Notes: a model not told the origin generated them from the sequence alone. Counted from the first letter of the stretch, positions 1 to 6,300 are shown. The stretch is 9,430 nucleotides of DNA from Clostridiales bacterium (GCA_007134725.1 SLKF01000084.1:1-9430), one strand, 5' to 3'. Made by a program: numbers and translations.

Positions 1-7
1 CACCTCC
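1..7 (-). promoter_or_regulatory. Shine-Dalgarno of an off-window divergent gene
   Basis: The complement of the first seven bases reads GGAGGTG, an almost ideal ribosome binding site pointing off the left edge. A start codon would be expected a few bases outside the window, so a minus-strand gene probably diverges from sixA. Only the binding site is visible; the gene itself is inferred. Confidence 0.45.
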
Positions 8-35
8 AAAGTAACAACGCATCGAACCCTGACTA

Positions 36-44
36 TGGTATAAT
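36..44 (+). promoter_or_regulatory. Extended -10 promoter of sixA
   Basis: TGGTATAAT at 36-44 is a perfect TATAAT preceded by a TGn extension. The -35 position (about 16-21, AACGCA) matches the consensus poorly, which extended -10 promoters tolerate. Transcription would start near base 51 and leave a leader of roughly 95 nt before sixA. The leader is AT-rich and shows no obvious terminator hairpin. Confidence 0.5.
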
Positions 45-147
45 TAAATTAAAATCAGATAATTCAAAAATAGCTTACTTTTATTGTACCCTAAAATTCT
101 TTTTTCGAACCATACAACCACCAAAATATTGAAAGGGGGAAATGATC

Positions 148-642
148 GTGAAAGAGCTATTGATTATGCGCCATGGTAAATCCGATTGGGAGGATCTTTC
201 TTTGAACGATTATGATCGACCCTTAAAAAAAAGAGGCATAAAAGCTGCCGCTTCCATGGGGAAAAAAATTCAGTCACTGAATCTAACACCGGATATTATC
301 CTATCGTCCCCTGCTGCAAGGGCAAAAGACACCACCAATATTTTTATACAAAACTGTCCATACTCAAATGAAGTCCTGTGGCTGGAAGATATTTATTTTG
401 AAAATGAACACAGGATTTTGGCCCATCTTCAAAAACTTTCAAATTCTTATCAACGAGCCATGATCGTGGGTCACAACCCCACGTTGGAGCACTTAACCAA
501 TATCCTTGTATCTTCGGGAGGATTAAATGTCAAGATCCCAACGGCAGCAATCCTATATATATCCTTTCCAGTGGATACTTGGGAAGAAATAAAGATTTCC
601 AAGGGCTTACTGGAGTGGTCTCTGCCTCCTAAAATTTTGTAA
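148..642 (+). CDS. sixA: SixA-type phosphohistidine phosphatase (histidine phosphatase superfamily)
   Basis: Numbering is from the upstream ATG at 142. The protein opens with the RHG signature (R10, H11, G12, followed by KS). It continues with YDRPLKKRG (about 24-32), SSPAARAKDT (55-64, R60) and VGHNPTLE (109-116, H111). These are the phospho-accepting His, the phosphate-binding Args and the second His of the histidine phosphatase fold in its SixA branch. SixA removes phosphate from histidine on phosphotransfer proteins: HPt domains, or NPr in the nitrogen PTS of E. coli. The length of about 165 aa matches SixA (about 160 aa). I prefer GTG at 148 over ATG at 142. The AAGGGGG ending at 139 is only 2 nt from the ATG but 8 nt from the GTG, and the GTG gives the family-typical start MKELLIMRHGKS. 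There is no signal peptide, so it is cytoplasmic. It stands alone between its promoter and a terminator, and no histidine kinase is nearby, so the substrate is unknown. Confidence 0.85.
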   Translation: MKELLIMRHGKSDWEDLSLNDYDRPLKKRGIKAAASMGKKIQSLNLTPDIILSSPAARAKDTTNIFIQNCPYSNEVLWLEDIYFENEHRILAHLQKLSNSYQRAMIVGHNPTLEHLTNILVSSGGLNVKIPTAAILYISFPVDTWEEIKISKGLLEWSLPPKIL

Positions 643-669
643 TCACAAAAAACCGATGTTAGAACGAAA

Positions 670-701
670 AAAAGCCCTTCTTGAAATAAAAGAGGGCTTT
701 T
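670..701. terminator. Bidirectional rho-independent terminator between sixA and the sirtuin run
   Basis: AAAAGCCCT (670-678) pairs perfectly with AGGGCTTTT (693-701) around a 14-nt loop, and the stem can be lengthened with one bulge. On the plus strand the hairpin is followed by TTTTCCCTTT and serves sixA, whose stop is 28 bp upstream. On the minus strand the stem ends in seven Ts before CG, the stronger polarity. It therefore probably also ends transcripts coming from the sirtuin side. Confidence 0.8.
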
Positions 702-719
702 CCCTTTATGAAATTCCAT

Positions 720-783
720 CCTATCATTAAATACCAGGTAATCGGGACTTTCACCCGTTAGATTGCGTCCACGCCAGGAGCAC
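720..783 (-). other. Possible group II intron 5' fragment
   Basis: Read on the minus strand from 783, the sequence begins GTGCTCCTGG and soon contains CTAACGGGTGAAAGTCCCG (757-743 region). There CGGG pairs with CCCG around a TGAAAGT loop. A GUG-type 5' end and a GGGUGAAAGUCCC hairpin resemble domain I of bacterial group II introns; this is recalled from family knowledge and not checked. No domain V, no 3' end and no reverse transcriptase are present, so at most this is a relic. It could also be unrelated non-coding sequence. Confidence 0.25.
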
Positions 784-819
784 TCTATCAACAGAAAAGC
801 AGACAAGTGAAGCAGAACA

Positions 820-837
820 GTCCCCAGATGAGGGGAC
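820..837. repeat. REP-like GTCCCC/GGGGAC inverted repeat
   Basis: GTCCCC (820-825) and GGGGAC (832-837) form a perfect 6-bp stem over the loop AGATGA. The flank GAACAGTCCCC resembles the GAACCGTCCCC-type repetitive elements that accompany REP-associated (RAYT) transposases in Firmicutes. There is no T tract, so it is not a terminator. The hairpin is certain on sequence; membership of a repeat family is inference, since only one copy lies here. Confidence 0.4.
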
Positions 838-880
838 ATATCCTCACATGGAGACGGTTTAACTTTTATTTTTCTTTTTT

Positions 881-979
881 TTAAGCCACTTTTCTTTTTC
901 CAAACCAGACAATACCACCAACAATAACGACGGCAGCAATTGCTACCCAATAAGGAATCCCCGCTATCCTTCCAGAGTG
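881..979 (-). pseudogene. Start-less frame encoding a C-terminal transmembrane helix
   Basis: On the minus strand a 32-codon open frame runs from just after a TAA (980-982) to a TAA (881-883), in the -1 frame relative to the sirtuin, whose stop is at 964-966. The peptide contains PYWVAIAAVVIVGGIVWF followed by GKRKVA. This is a textbook single transmembrane helix with a basic cytoplasmic tail, as found at the C terminus of surface or membrane proteins. There is no ATG, GTG or TTG ahead of the helix. Three explanations fit: the 3' remnant of a lost membrane-protein gene cut off by sirtuin insertion, a tail reached by -1 frameshifting from the sirtuin within the 13 nt between the two stops, or a tiny ORF starting at a rare ATT. 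I favour the remnant. Confidence 0.4.
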
Positions 980-1686
980 TTATGTAACTCCTCTAACACT
1001 TCCCGGGCTTTCCCGATAATTTTCAAATCAAATAAACCCTCACTACCCCGGTCTTCCATATTGATCAATACGGTTTTCCCCTTCGTCAACATCGGTAACT
1101 GATTTACAGGATACACTTCCAGGCTGGTACCTATAACCATTAACAGATCGCATTTTTCAATATCCCTAAGGGCCCCATCCCAAGCCTCTGATGGCAGCAT
1201 TTCACCGAACAACACCACACCGGGTCTTAAGGCATCCTTGCCACAGAATTGACAAGTCTCCTTTTCCAAAAAGTTTTCTACCCCTGCCCCATGCTTACAG
1301 TTATTGCACCGAATGTTTCTTATATTCCCATGAAGTTCATACACTTGCCGGCTCCCTGCCATGGTATGCAACCCGGCTACATTTTGCGTGGCAATGCTCT
1401 GAACCATTCCCTTGTTTTCTAATTCAGCTAATATAAAATGTCCTCTATGGGGCTTGATTCCCTCCAACATCTTTAGGCGCATGGAGTAAAACTGATGAAA
1501 TAAGGAATGATTTTCATGGAAGGTATCAATCGTTGCCACGGTCCTCGGATCCCTATTTTTCCACCATCCCTCTTTTCCTCTAAAGTCGGGAATATTGCTT
1601 TCGGTGTCCATCCCTGCCCCGGTGAGCACCACCACATGCTTGGAACTTTTCAAAAGACGGGCCAGCTCCATTACTTCATTTTTCAT
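964..1686 (-). CDS. Sirtuin (SIR2 family) NAD-dependent deacylase with altered active-site motif
   Basis: This 240-aa protein has the full SIR2 layout. The NAD-binding loop is GAGMDTESNIPDFRG (23-37), followed by TQNVAGLH (100-107), the catalytic His in YELHG (H119), a zinc ribbon C127-x2-C130 / C145-x2-C148, RPGVVLFGE (154-162) and GTSLEVYP (186-193). Sirtuins use NAD to remove acyl groups from lysines, giving nicotinamide and O-acyl-ADP-ribose. Three usually conserved positions differ: Ser of GAGIS is Asp27, Gly of SGIPDFR is Asn31, and the Asp of TQN-(I/V)-D is Ala104 (codon GCC at 1377-1375). That Asp helps bind the nicotinamide end of NAD, so activity may be reduced or changed. GGGAGG (1695-1700) lies 8 nt before the ATG, so the start is firm. 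It is preceded by 108 bp without a terminator and could be read through from the upstream membrane-protein gene. Cytoplasmic. Confidence 0.88.
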   Translation of the reverse strand: MKNEVMELARLLKSSKHVVVLTGAGMDTESNIPDFRGKEGWWKNRDPRTVATIDTFHENHSLFHQFYSMRLKMLEGIKPHRGHFILAELENKGMVQSIATQNVAGLHTMAGSRQVYELHGNIRNIRCNNCKHGAGVENFLEKETCQFCGKDALRPGVVLFGEMLPSEAWDGALRDIEKCDLLMVIGTSLEVYPVNQLPMLTKGKTVLINMEDRGSEGLFDLKIIGKAREVLEELHNTLEG

Positions 1687-1794
1687 TTTGCAAACCTCCC
1701 TTTCTATTTTTTTCGGTCACCGGGTCTCCTGATCATCCATCATCATTTCATCTCCCAGGGAGACAGTTTCCCTTTGAGTAAAGGAAGCATTTTC

Positions 1795-2688
1795 TTATTG
1801 TTGATTACCGACTTCCACACTTCGCTCAAAAACCTCTCCGCTATCATAACCAAACCGCAGAAGAATTTCATCATATTCCTCTTCATTCACAGGGATATTC
1901 TTATGATAAAAATGATGGGAGGGATCTTCCCGAGTTTCTATTTCCACTTCCCGAACCCGCTGCCCTGCCTTCATCAAAAAAACCTCTACAGTCTCCAGTT
2001 GATACTTAGGTGAAGGATGATAGTAGTCCACATCGATGTTTAAGTTATATTCCGGTTGATTTCCTCCTTGATAGTGGATCTGGATATGAAGGGGATGATA
2101 AAGCTCAAATTTCATTCCTGAAAAATGCATCCGTTCCTCTCCGGTGGTTCTTCGCTCACCGTTGTATTCCGTTGACACATAATGACGGAGGTAGTCCTGC
2201 TGCCCTTCCTCCTGACTCACCCATTCCTCAACTTCATTACTCCCATCGGAAGGGCTACTGCCGGTATAGTATACACTGATTACCGGATCCATGGTCATTT
2301 CAATATCAAATACCGCACGGAAAAATCCGGTACTGACTTCCTCCATTTCCACCTGTCGATAATCATTCTCCCCCGTTGTCAGATAGTGAAAATAAACCTG
2401 CTCTCCATCTTTGTAGTCTCGAATTTGCCACTCCACAGTGACCTCTTGAAGGTCTTCTCCCTTCCTGTCAATTTCCATGGCCCCTTTGCTCCACCACCGT
2501 TCTTCCTCCCGAATTTGGCTTACCTGATGCTCTATTCGACCGATCTCACCGGATATCTCTCGGCGAATACCGTGGAGATTGTTTTCAATTCGTTGCAAAT
2601 CTCCGGACTGCAAATTTCGACTGTAGAAGGTGAAAATGAGCAATGCAATAATAATTCCTATGTAGATTTTTTCCCGATTCTGCTTCAT
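1795..2688 (-). CDS. Membrane-anchored coiled-coil protein of unknown function
   Basis: I do not recognise a family for this 297-aa protein. Residues 1-7 are basic and 8-23 form one hydrophobic helix, so it is probably anchored with the C terminus outside. Residues 31-59 carry hydrophobics in heptad spacing (L31, I34, L38, I41, I45, I49, I52, V56, I59), a clear short coiled coil that probably dimerises or trimerises the protein. From about 80 to the end the sequence alternates charged and aromatic residues (VTVEWQIRDYKDGEQVYFHYL, LHIQIHYQGG, YNLNIDVDYYH). This suggests two or more beta-sandwich domains. There are no cysteines, no lipobox and no catalytic motif. GAGG lies 5 nt before the ATG. 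The upstream acetyltransferase gene ends 35 bp away on the same strand, so co-transcription is possible. A weak 7-bp hairpin without a T tract follows the stop. A role in sensing or envelope structure would be a guess. Confidence 0.7.
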   Translation of the reverse strand: MKQNREKIYIGIIIALLIFTFYSRNLQSGDLQRIENNLHGIRREISGEIGRIEHQVSQIREEERWWSKGAMEIDRKGEDLQEVTVEWQIRDYKDGEQVYFHYLTTGENDYRQVEMEEVSTGFFRAVFDIEMTMDPVISVYYTGSSPSDGSNEVEEWVSQEEGQQDYLRHYVSTEYNGERRTTGEERMHFSGMKFELYHPLHIQIHYQGGNQPEYNLNIDVDYYHPSPKYQLETVEVFLMKAGQRVREVEIETREDPSHHFYHKNIPVNEEEYDEILLRFGYDSGEVFERSVEVGNQQ

Positions 2689-2723
2689 TTTATCCTCAAC
2701 TCCCTTTCTTATTCATATAAATT

Positions 2724-3242
2724 CTATAAATAATAGTTCATAAGCACCACTTTACTTTCTTTTATCCCAAACTTTCTTGCTTCAGTTATTTTGGTTTGTT
2801 TATAACCAATTTTATGCCAAAAATATAAAGCATCCTTGTTCTGTTCCACTACTCCTACTCTTAAGGCCTCTGCCCCCTCTTTTTTCACTAATTTTATAAT
2901 TAAATTGTGTATTTCTTTACCTAACCCAATGCCCCTTGTGTTTGGATGCAACAATAATAATCCAATAATCCACTCTCCTTGTTTCGGATAATTAGAAATG
3001 ATATCAATTGCTCCAACAAGTAAGTTCTTGTCAAAAACACCATATAAATATTTGTCTTCAATAGTCTTGTTGGGAGGTAAGTCATAAAAAAAGCTATCGC
3101 AGTCATCCGGTATGGTCCCTTGTGTTAACTCAAAATAATCTTTACATTCTCTAAACAAATTCAGTACCTTATTTTTATCTTCAACCCTTATTTTTCTAAA
3201 CGATAACTCCCGGTTATTCATCCTTATCATTTCTTCATTCAC
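2724..3242 (-). CDS. GNAT family N-acetyltransferase
   Basis: This 172-aa protein has the single-domain GNAT fold. It has an N-terminal strand and helix (LSFRKIRVEDKNKVLNLF), central strands ending LLLLHPNTRG, the acetyl-CoA pyrophosphate loop RGIGLGK (consensus Q/R-x-x-G-x-G/A), and the C-terminal ALYFWHKIGYKQ segment typical of motif B. It should transfer an acetyl group from acetyl-CoA to an amine; the substrate cannot be read from sequence. The start is GTG (3240-3242), placed 7 nt after a strong AGGAGGG (3250-3256); later in-frame ATGs lack such a site. The gene is visibly more AT-rich than its neighbours. I count 17 of 60 G+C in 2761-2820 against 30 of 60 in 2521-2580 of the adjacent gene, suggesting a different origin. 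It is probably the first gene of the minus-strand run towards the sirtuin. Confidence 0.85.
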   Translation of the reverse strand: MNEEMIRMNNRELSFRKIRVEDKNKVLNLFRECKDYFELTQGTIPDDCDSFFYDLPPNKTIEDKYLYGVFDKNLLVGAIDIISNYPKQGEWIIGLLLLHPNTRGIGLGKEIHNLIIKLVKKEGAEALRVGVVEQNKDALYFWHKIGYKQTKITEARKFGIKESKVVLMNYYL

Positions 3243-3266
3243 TTATTTACCCTCCTTTATCTCATC

Positions 3267-3296
3267 ACTATAAAGTATCGTGCATAAACTCACGAT
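3267..3296 (-). promoter_or_regulatory. Putative promoter with dyad upstream of the acetyltransferase
   Basis: On the minus strand TATAGT (3272-3267) lies 17 nt after TCGTGA (3295-3290), a weak -35. The inverted repeat ATCGTG (3277-3282) / CACGAT (3291-3296), with an 8-nt spacer, covers the -35 and the spacer. That is where an operator would block polymerase. The promoter match is modest; the dyad is exact. Confidence 0.35.
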
Positions 3297-3346
3297 TCAT
3301 GAAACGCTTATCAAACACTGAAATTCCTTTACTATTGAGTTTTATT

Positions 3347-4768
3347 TTAATCCATCTGCTCCAGGATTTCCAGCAAAATATTACCAATGAGTTCTAAACG
3401 GTCCTTATCAATGATATCCAAGGTGTCGTAGTGGTTGTGGTAATGGTTGTCGAATATCCTGTCGGAATGATCAATTAGCAGAATCACATCCGCCCCCTTT
3501 AGTGAGAAAGGAATGTGATCGCTTCCTCCGGAGTTTCTCTCCAGTCGGTACTCCATATCTTTTTCCTTTATGATACTCTCCACAAGAAGTGGAAGGCTTT
3601 CATCCGGAACTCGGTCACTGCAATCTATTAAAAGATGCTCTGCATATTTAGCGCCAACCATGTCTAAATTGATAACTTTGAGATGAGCCGGATCATGATC
3701 CATGGTATCTGCGTAGTGGAAAGAGCCCAGCAGTCCGTCCTCTTCTCCGTTGAAGGCAATAAATTCTATATGAAAAGGCAGTTGCACGTTATTTTCCGTG
3801 ATGACCCTTGCCATTTCCATCATCATCGCCGTACCCGATGCGTTATCCAGTGCTCCGGGATTCATGGATCCGTCAGAATCCTTTCCTAAGTGATCAAAAT
3901 GTGCCATAAGCAACAGGGTGTCTTTTGTATCCTCGGAACTTTGATAACTCCCGATGACATTGGCTACGGAGACCTCTTGATGAGTAAATCCGCCTTTTGC
4001 CTGCAGGGTATAACCTTGATCCTTTAGGGATAGAATTTCATCATAGGTACTGTTTGTAATATACATAACATCCGGGGTGTTTGCGTCCATAACTTCCTTA
4101 TCAACATTAATATAAGCAGGCTTTATGTACATAGGAAGAGGCTCTCCGTTAAAAGGACTGACAGGGTCCCAAGGAAGGAGAATCAGGCCTTCAATCTGCT
4201 CCCGGTGATCTCTTAAAAGGGGATACAGCATATGCATAGACTCTCCCAGAATAATTGGAGAATCTTCTTCGATAGTGAGATTTTCGTTAATATCCCATTT
4301 TCCAATAGGAGTGATGGATGATTCCAGAGAAAAATCGGAATCCAGGGAAACTCGCCTAAAAAGATTCTCACTTTCACCGGAAATTGCCCTTCTAAGAAGA
4401 ATAAAATCTTTACGGTTTGTAAATTCTTTATGAATTTCTCCATCTTCATCCAGCAAAACCAAAGAGGCCCCTTGGGTAAAGGTCAAATCCTGTTGGTTAT
4501 ACCACTGATAGTAGCTGCCTTCATCTCCTCCAGGTTCAAGCCCCAAAGAAGAAAAGTGATTTTTAATATATTCCTTGGCTTTTCGGTTCCCTTCGGTGCC
4601 GGCTCTTCTTCCTTCCATTTCCTCAGCGGTTAATGCTTCAATATGGGCATAGGTCTCTTGGGAAGAGAAGGCTGTCGTTTCATTATCCTCTGCACCAGGA
4701 TCATTGCAGGCAACTAACGGCATCAAAAGAAGTAAAACCAGAAATACCATACATTTTTGTCTCATCAT
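3347..4768 (-). CDS. M28 family zinc peptidase, lipoprotein
   Basis: This 473-aa protein is exported. Residues 1-20 are a basic then Leu-rich signal ending LVAC, with C21 as the lipidation site followed by Asn, so it is a membrane-tethered surface lipoprotein. The co-catalytic zinc site of family M28 is complete: H290 and D292 (AHFDH), bridging D308 (GALDNASG), catalytic E342 with ligand E343 (GEE), D369 (NLDM) and H444 in YHNHYDT (443-449), plus the supporting SDHIPF at 416-421. Between the N-terminal cap (about 35-90) and the peptidase domain (about 267-470) lies some 170 residues, probably a PA-like insert seen in many M28 aminopeptidases (GLILLPWDP around 194-202). It would release N-terminal residues from peptides outside the cell. 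AAGGGG (4779-4774) serves either of two adjacent ATGs (4768 or 4765). The M24 peptidase diverges from the same upstream region. No convincing terminator is seen beyond its stop. Confidence 0.88.
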   Translation of the reverse strand: MMRQKCMVFLVLLLLMPLVACNDPGAEDNETTAFSSQETYAHIEALTAEEMEGRRAGTEGNRKAKEYIKNHFSSLGLEPGGDEGSYYQWYNQQDLTFTQGASLVLLDEDGEIHKEFTNRKDFILLRRAISGESENLFRRVSLDSDFSLESSITPIGKWDINENLTIEEDSPIILGESMHMLYPLLRDHREQIEGLILLPWDPVSPFNGEPLPMYIKPAYINVDKEVMDANTPDVMYITNSTYDEILSLKDQGYTLQAKGGFTHQEVSVANVIGSYQSSEDTKDTLLLMAHFDHLGKDSDGSMNPGALDNASGTAMMMEMARVITENNVQLPFHIEFIAFNGEEDGLLGSFHYADTMDHDPAHLKVINLDMVGAKYAEHLLIDCSDRVPDESLPLLVESIIKEKDMEYRLERNSGGSDHIPFSLKGADVILLIDHSDRIFDNHYHNHYDTLDIIDKDRLELIGNILLEILEQMD

Positions 4769-5008
4769 TCCATCCCCTTTAACATTATTTTAATCCTCTT
4801 ATTTGAAAGGCCGGGTATTTAACAATGGAAAGCAACACCCTGATTAAATTCTATCGGGTATTTGAATCAATGATAACCGTCGGAGGGTACTTTTAGCTTC
4901 CTCCTAAAGTCTTATCCTCTCTCCGCCTTCAGAAGGATAAAGAAGACAGGACTTTAATAAATATGTTAAAATTAAATATAACATATCATATTAAAAGGAG
5001 AAAAGTCC
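4769..5008. other. Divergent intergenic region with nested dyads
   Basis: These 240 bp separate the M28 and M24 genes and contain no supported ORF. CGGGTATTT occurs twice (4812-4820, 4855-4863). GGAGG (4882-4886) can pair with CCTCC (4900-4904). TAAAGTCTTATCCT (4905-4918) pairs over all 14 bases with AGGATAA (4934-4940) plus GACTTTA (4950-4956), leaving a 9-nt bulge and a 15-nt loop. The pairings are exact on sequence; their use, as mRNA structure or as protein sites, is unknown. No T-box or other known riboswitch signature was recognised. Confidence 0.5.
4943..4986 (+). promoter_or_regulatory. Putative M24 peptidase promoter with overlapping operator dyad
   Basis: AAGACA (4943-4948) and TAAAAT (4967-4972), spaced 18 nt apart, form a plausible sigma-A promoter; TATAAC at 4977-4982 is an alternative -10. 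ATATGTTA (4961-4968) and TAACATAT (4979-4986) form a perfect 8-bp inverted repeat with a 10-nt spacer lying directly over the -10 region. That is the expected position for a repressor site. The AT-rich composition raises the chance of a random dyad. Confidence 0.4.
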
Positions 5009-6265
5009 ATGAATAGTCGAAAAGAGGAATACGGCATCCTACCGATAAAAAAGCAGTATGAAATCATCGATGATTTGCTGGAACATCGTTTAGAGCATTT
5101 ACTACCGAAATTGATGGATGAAGCAGGGATCGATCTGTGGATCGTGCCTTCCCGGGAATATAATGAGGATCCGGTTTTCAAAACCCTGGTACCCGCCCTG
5201 CAGAAAACCGCCTCCCGACTTTCCATTCTCGTTTTCTATTTTAACGGAAAAACCGTAGAGCGTTACAGTCTTTTCGGTCCAAATCAGCAATCGGAAGGAT
5301 TTTACAAAGGGATTTGGGATCGCAGCAAAGAAGACCAGTGGCAGTGTCTTAAAAACCTGGTGGAAAGCCTTCAACCAAAGACCATCGGTGTGAACTACTC
5401 GGAAAATGACGGAATGACCGATGGGATATCCCATGCTCTTTATGAAAAGCTGATCGGCAGCCTGGGCTCCGCTTGGGAAAAGAAAATAATAAGTGCCAAA
5501 GACTTAAGCCGCATATGGCTGGAAACCAGAACAATCAAGGAAGTTGACCTTTACCCCGAGGTCTATCAAGTGGCTACAAGCATTATTGAAAAAGCCTTTT
5601 CCTCAGAAGTCATAAGGCCGGGCGTTACAACCACCGAGGATATTCAGTGGTGGATGCATGAGGTAATCAACGATCTGGGGCTTGAGGCTTGGTTCAGTCC
5701 CGATGTCAGCCTGCAACGAAAAGGAGACCCCCGTTTTCGGATTTTTGATGAAATCATAAAGCCGGGTGATCTTCTTCACTGCGATATCGGCCTTAAATAC
5801 CTTAGTCTTTGCACCGATACGCAGCGGATGGCCTATGTATTAAAAGACGATGAAAAGGAAGTTCCGAGGGATATTTTAGAAGGATTCGAAGAAGCAAAGA
5901 AGTTTCAGGATATTGTAGCCGATGAATTCCAAAAGGGACGAACCGGGAATGAAATTCTGGAAAAATCTCTAAATACCGCAAAAAACCACGGCCTAAACCC
6001 CAGGTTATATACCCACCCCATCGGACTCTACGGTCACGGCATCGGAATGAATGTGGGCTTATTCGAAGAGCAGGAGTTCGTAAAAATTTCCGGCGAACAT
6101 CGATTACGGGATGCCACCTGCTATGCCTTGGAGTTGAACGTTTGGAAGACTTTGGAGTCTTGGGATGGCCAACAGGTGTATTTTATGTTGGAAGAGACCA
6201 CCGCTTTCTTTGACAATAAGCTGCATTATTTACCAAAGAGGCAGGAAACGTTGATCCTTATTTAA
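5009..6265 (+). CDS. M24 family metallopeptidase (Xaa-Pro aminopeptidase-like)
   Basis: This 418-aa protein has an N-terminal creatinase-type domain (about 15-170) and a C-terminal pita-bread M24 domain (about 180-410). All five metal ligands are present: D259 (LLHCDIG), D270 (CTDTQR), H343 (YGHGIG), E375 (YALEL) and E395 (MLEETT), with the proton-shuttle His H336 in THPIG. Family members cleave an N-terminal residue preceding proline, or related peptide bonds, with two metal ions. There is no signal peptide, so it is cytoplasmic. AAGGAG (4995-5000) lies 8 nt before the ATG. It is a single-gene unit: its own promoter-like region lies upstream and a hairpin about 35 bp after the stop. The divergent M28 lipoprotein suggests a shared role in peptide use. 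The exact substrate is not certain, because non-peptidase members of the fold also exist. Confidence 0.88.
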   Translation: MNSRKEEYGILPIKKQYEIIDDLLEHRLEHLLPKLMDEAGIDLWIVPSREYNEDPVFKTLVPALQKTASRLSILVFYFNGKTVERYSLFGPNQQSEGFYKGIWDRSKEDQWQCLKNLVESLQPKTIGVNYSENDGMTDGISHALYEKLIGSLGSAWEKKIISAKDLSRIWLETRTIKEVDLYPEVYQVATSIIEKAFSSEVIRPGVTTTEDIQWWMHEVINDLGLEAWFSPDVSLQRKGDPRFRIFDEIIKPGDLLHCDIGLKYLSLCTDTQRMAYVLKDDEKEVPRDILEGFEEAKKFQDIVADEFQKGRTGNEILEKSLNTAKNHGLNPRLYTHPIGLYGHGIGMNVGLFEEQEFVKISGEHRLRDATCYALELNVWKTLESWDGQQVYFMLEETTAFFDNKLHYLPKRQETLILI

Positions 6266-6300
6266 TAATTAATAATTTAGAACCTCCTAACAAAATAAAA

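Noticed and set aside
471..950. 159-codon minus-strand reading frame across the sixA end and the gap
   Set aside because: It runs antisense through sixA and the terminator, relies on a TTG start without a ribosome binding site, and has a composition unlike a real protein. It also reads the orphan helix DNA in the wrong frame.
1767..1786. Hairpin after the coiled-coil protein gene as a terminator
   Set aside because: On the minus strand TTCCTTT/AAAGGGAA gives a 7-bp stem with a wobble pair but no T tract follows, so read-through into the sirtuin gene remains likely.
1507..2013. 168-codon plus-strand reading frame over the sirtuin and membrane-protein genes
   Set aside because: It is the complement of two well-supported minus-strand genes and has no domain or ribosome binding site.
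2182..2733. 183-codon plus-strand reading frame opposite the coiled-coil protein
   Set aside because: It is antisense to a gene with a good start, membrane anchor and heptad pattern. The frame shows no recognisable motif.
4769..5008. T-box or amino-acid riboswitch in front of the M24 peptidase
   Set aside because: The region has several hairpins, but no T-box sequence, no antiterminator/terminator pair and no T tract before the start codon.
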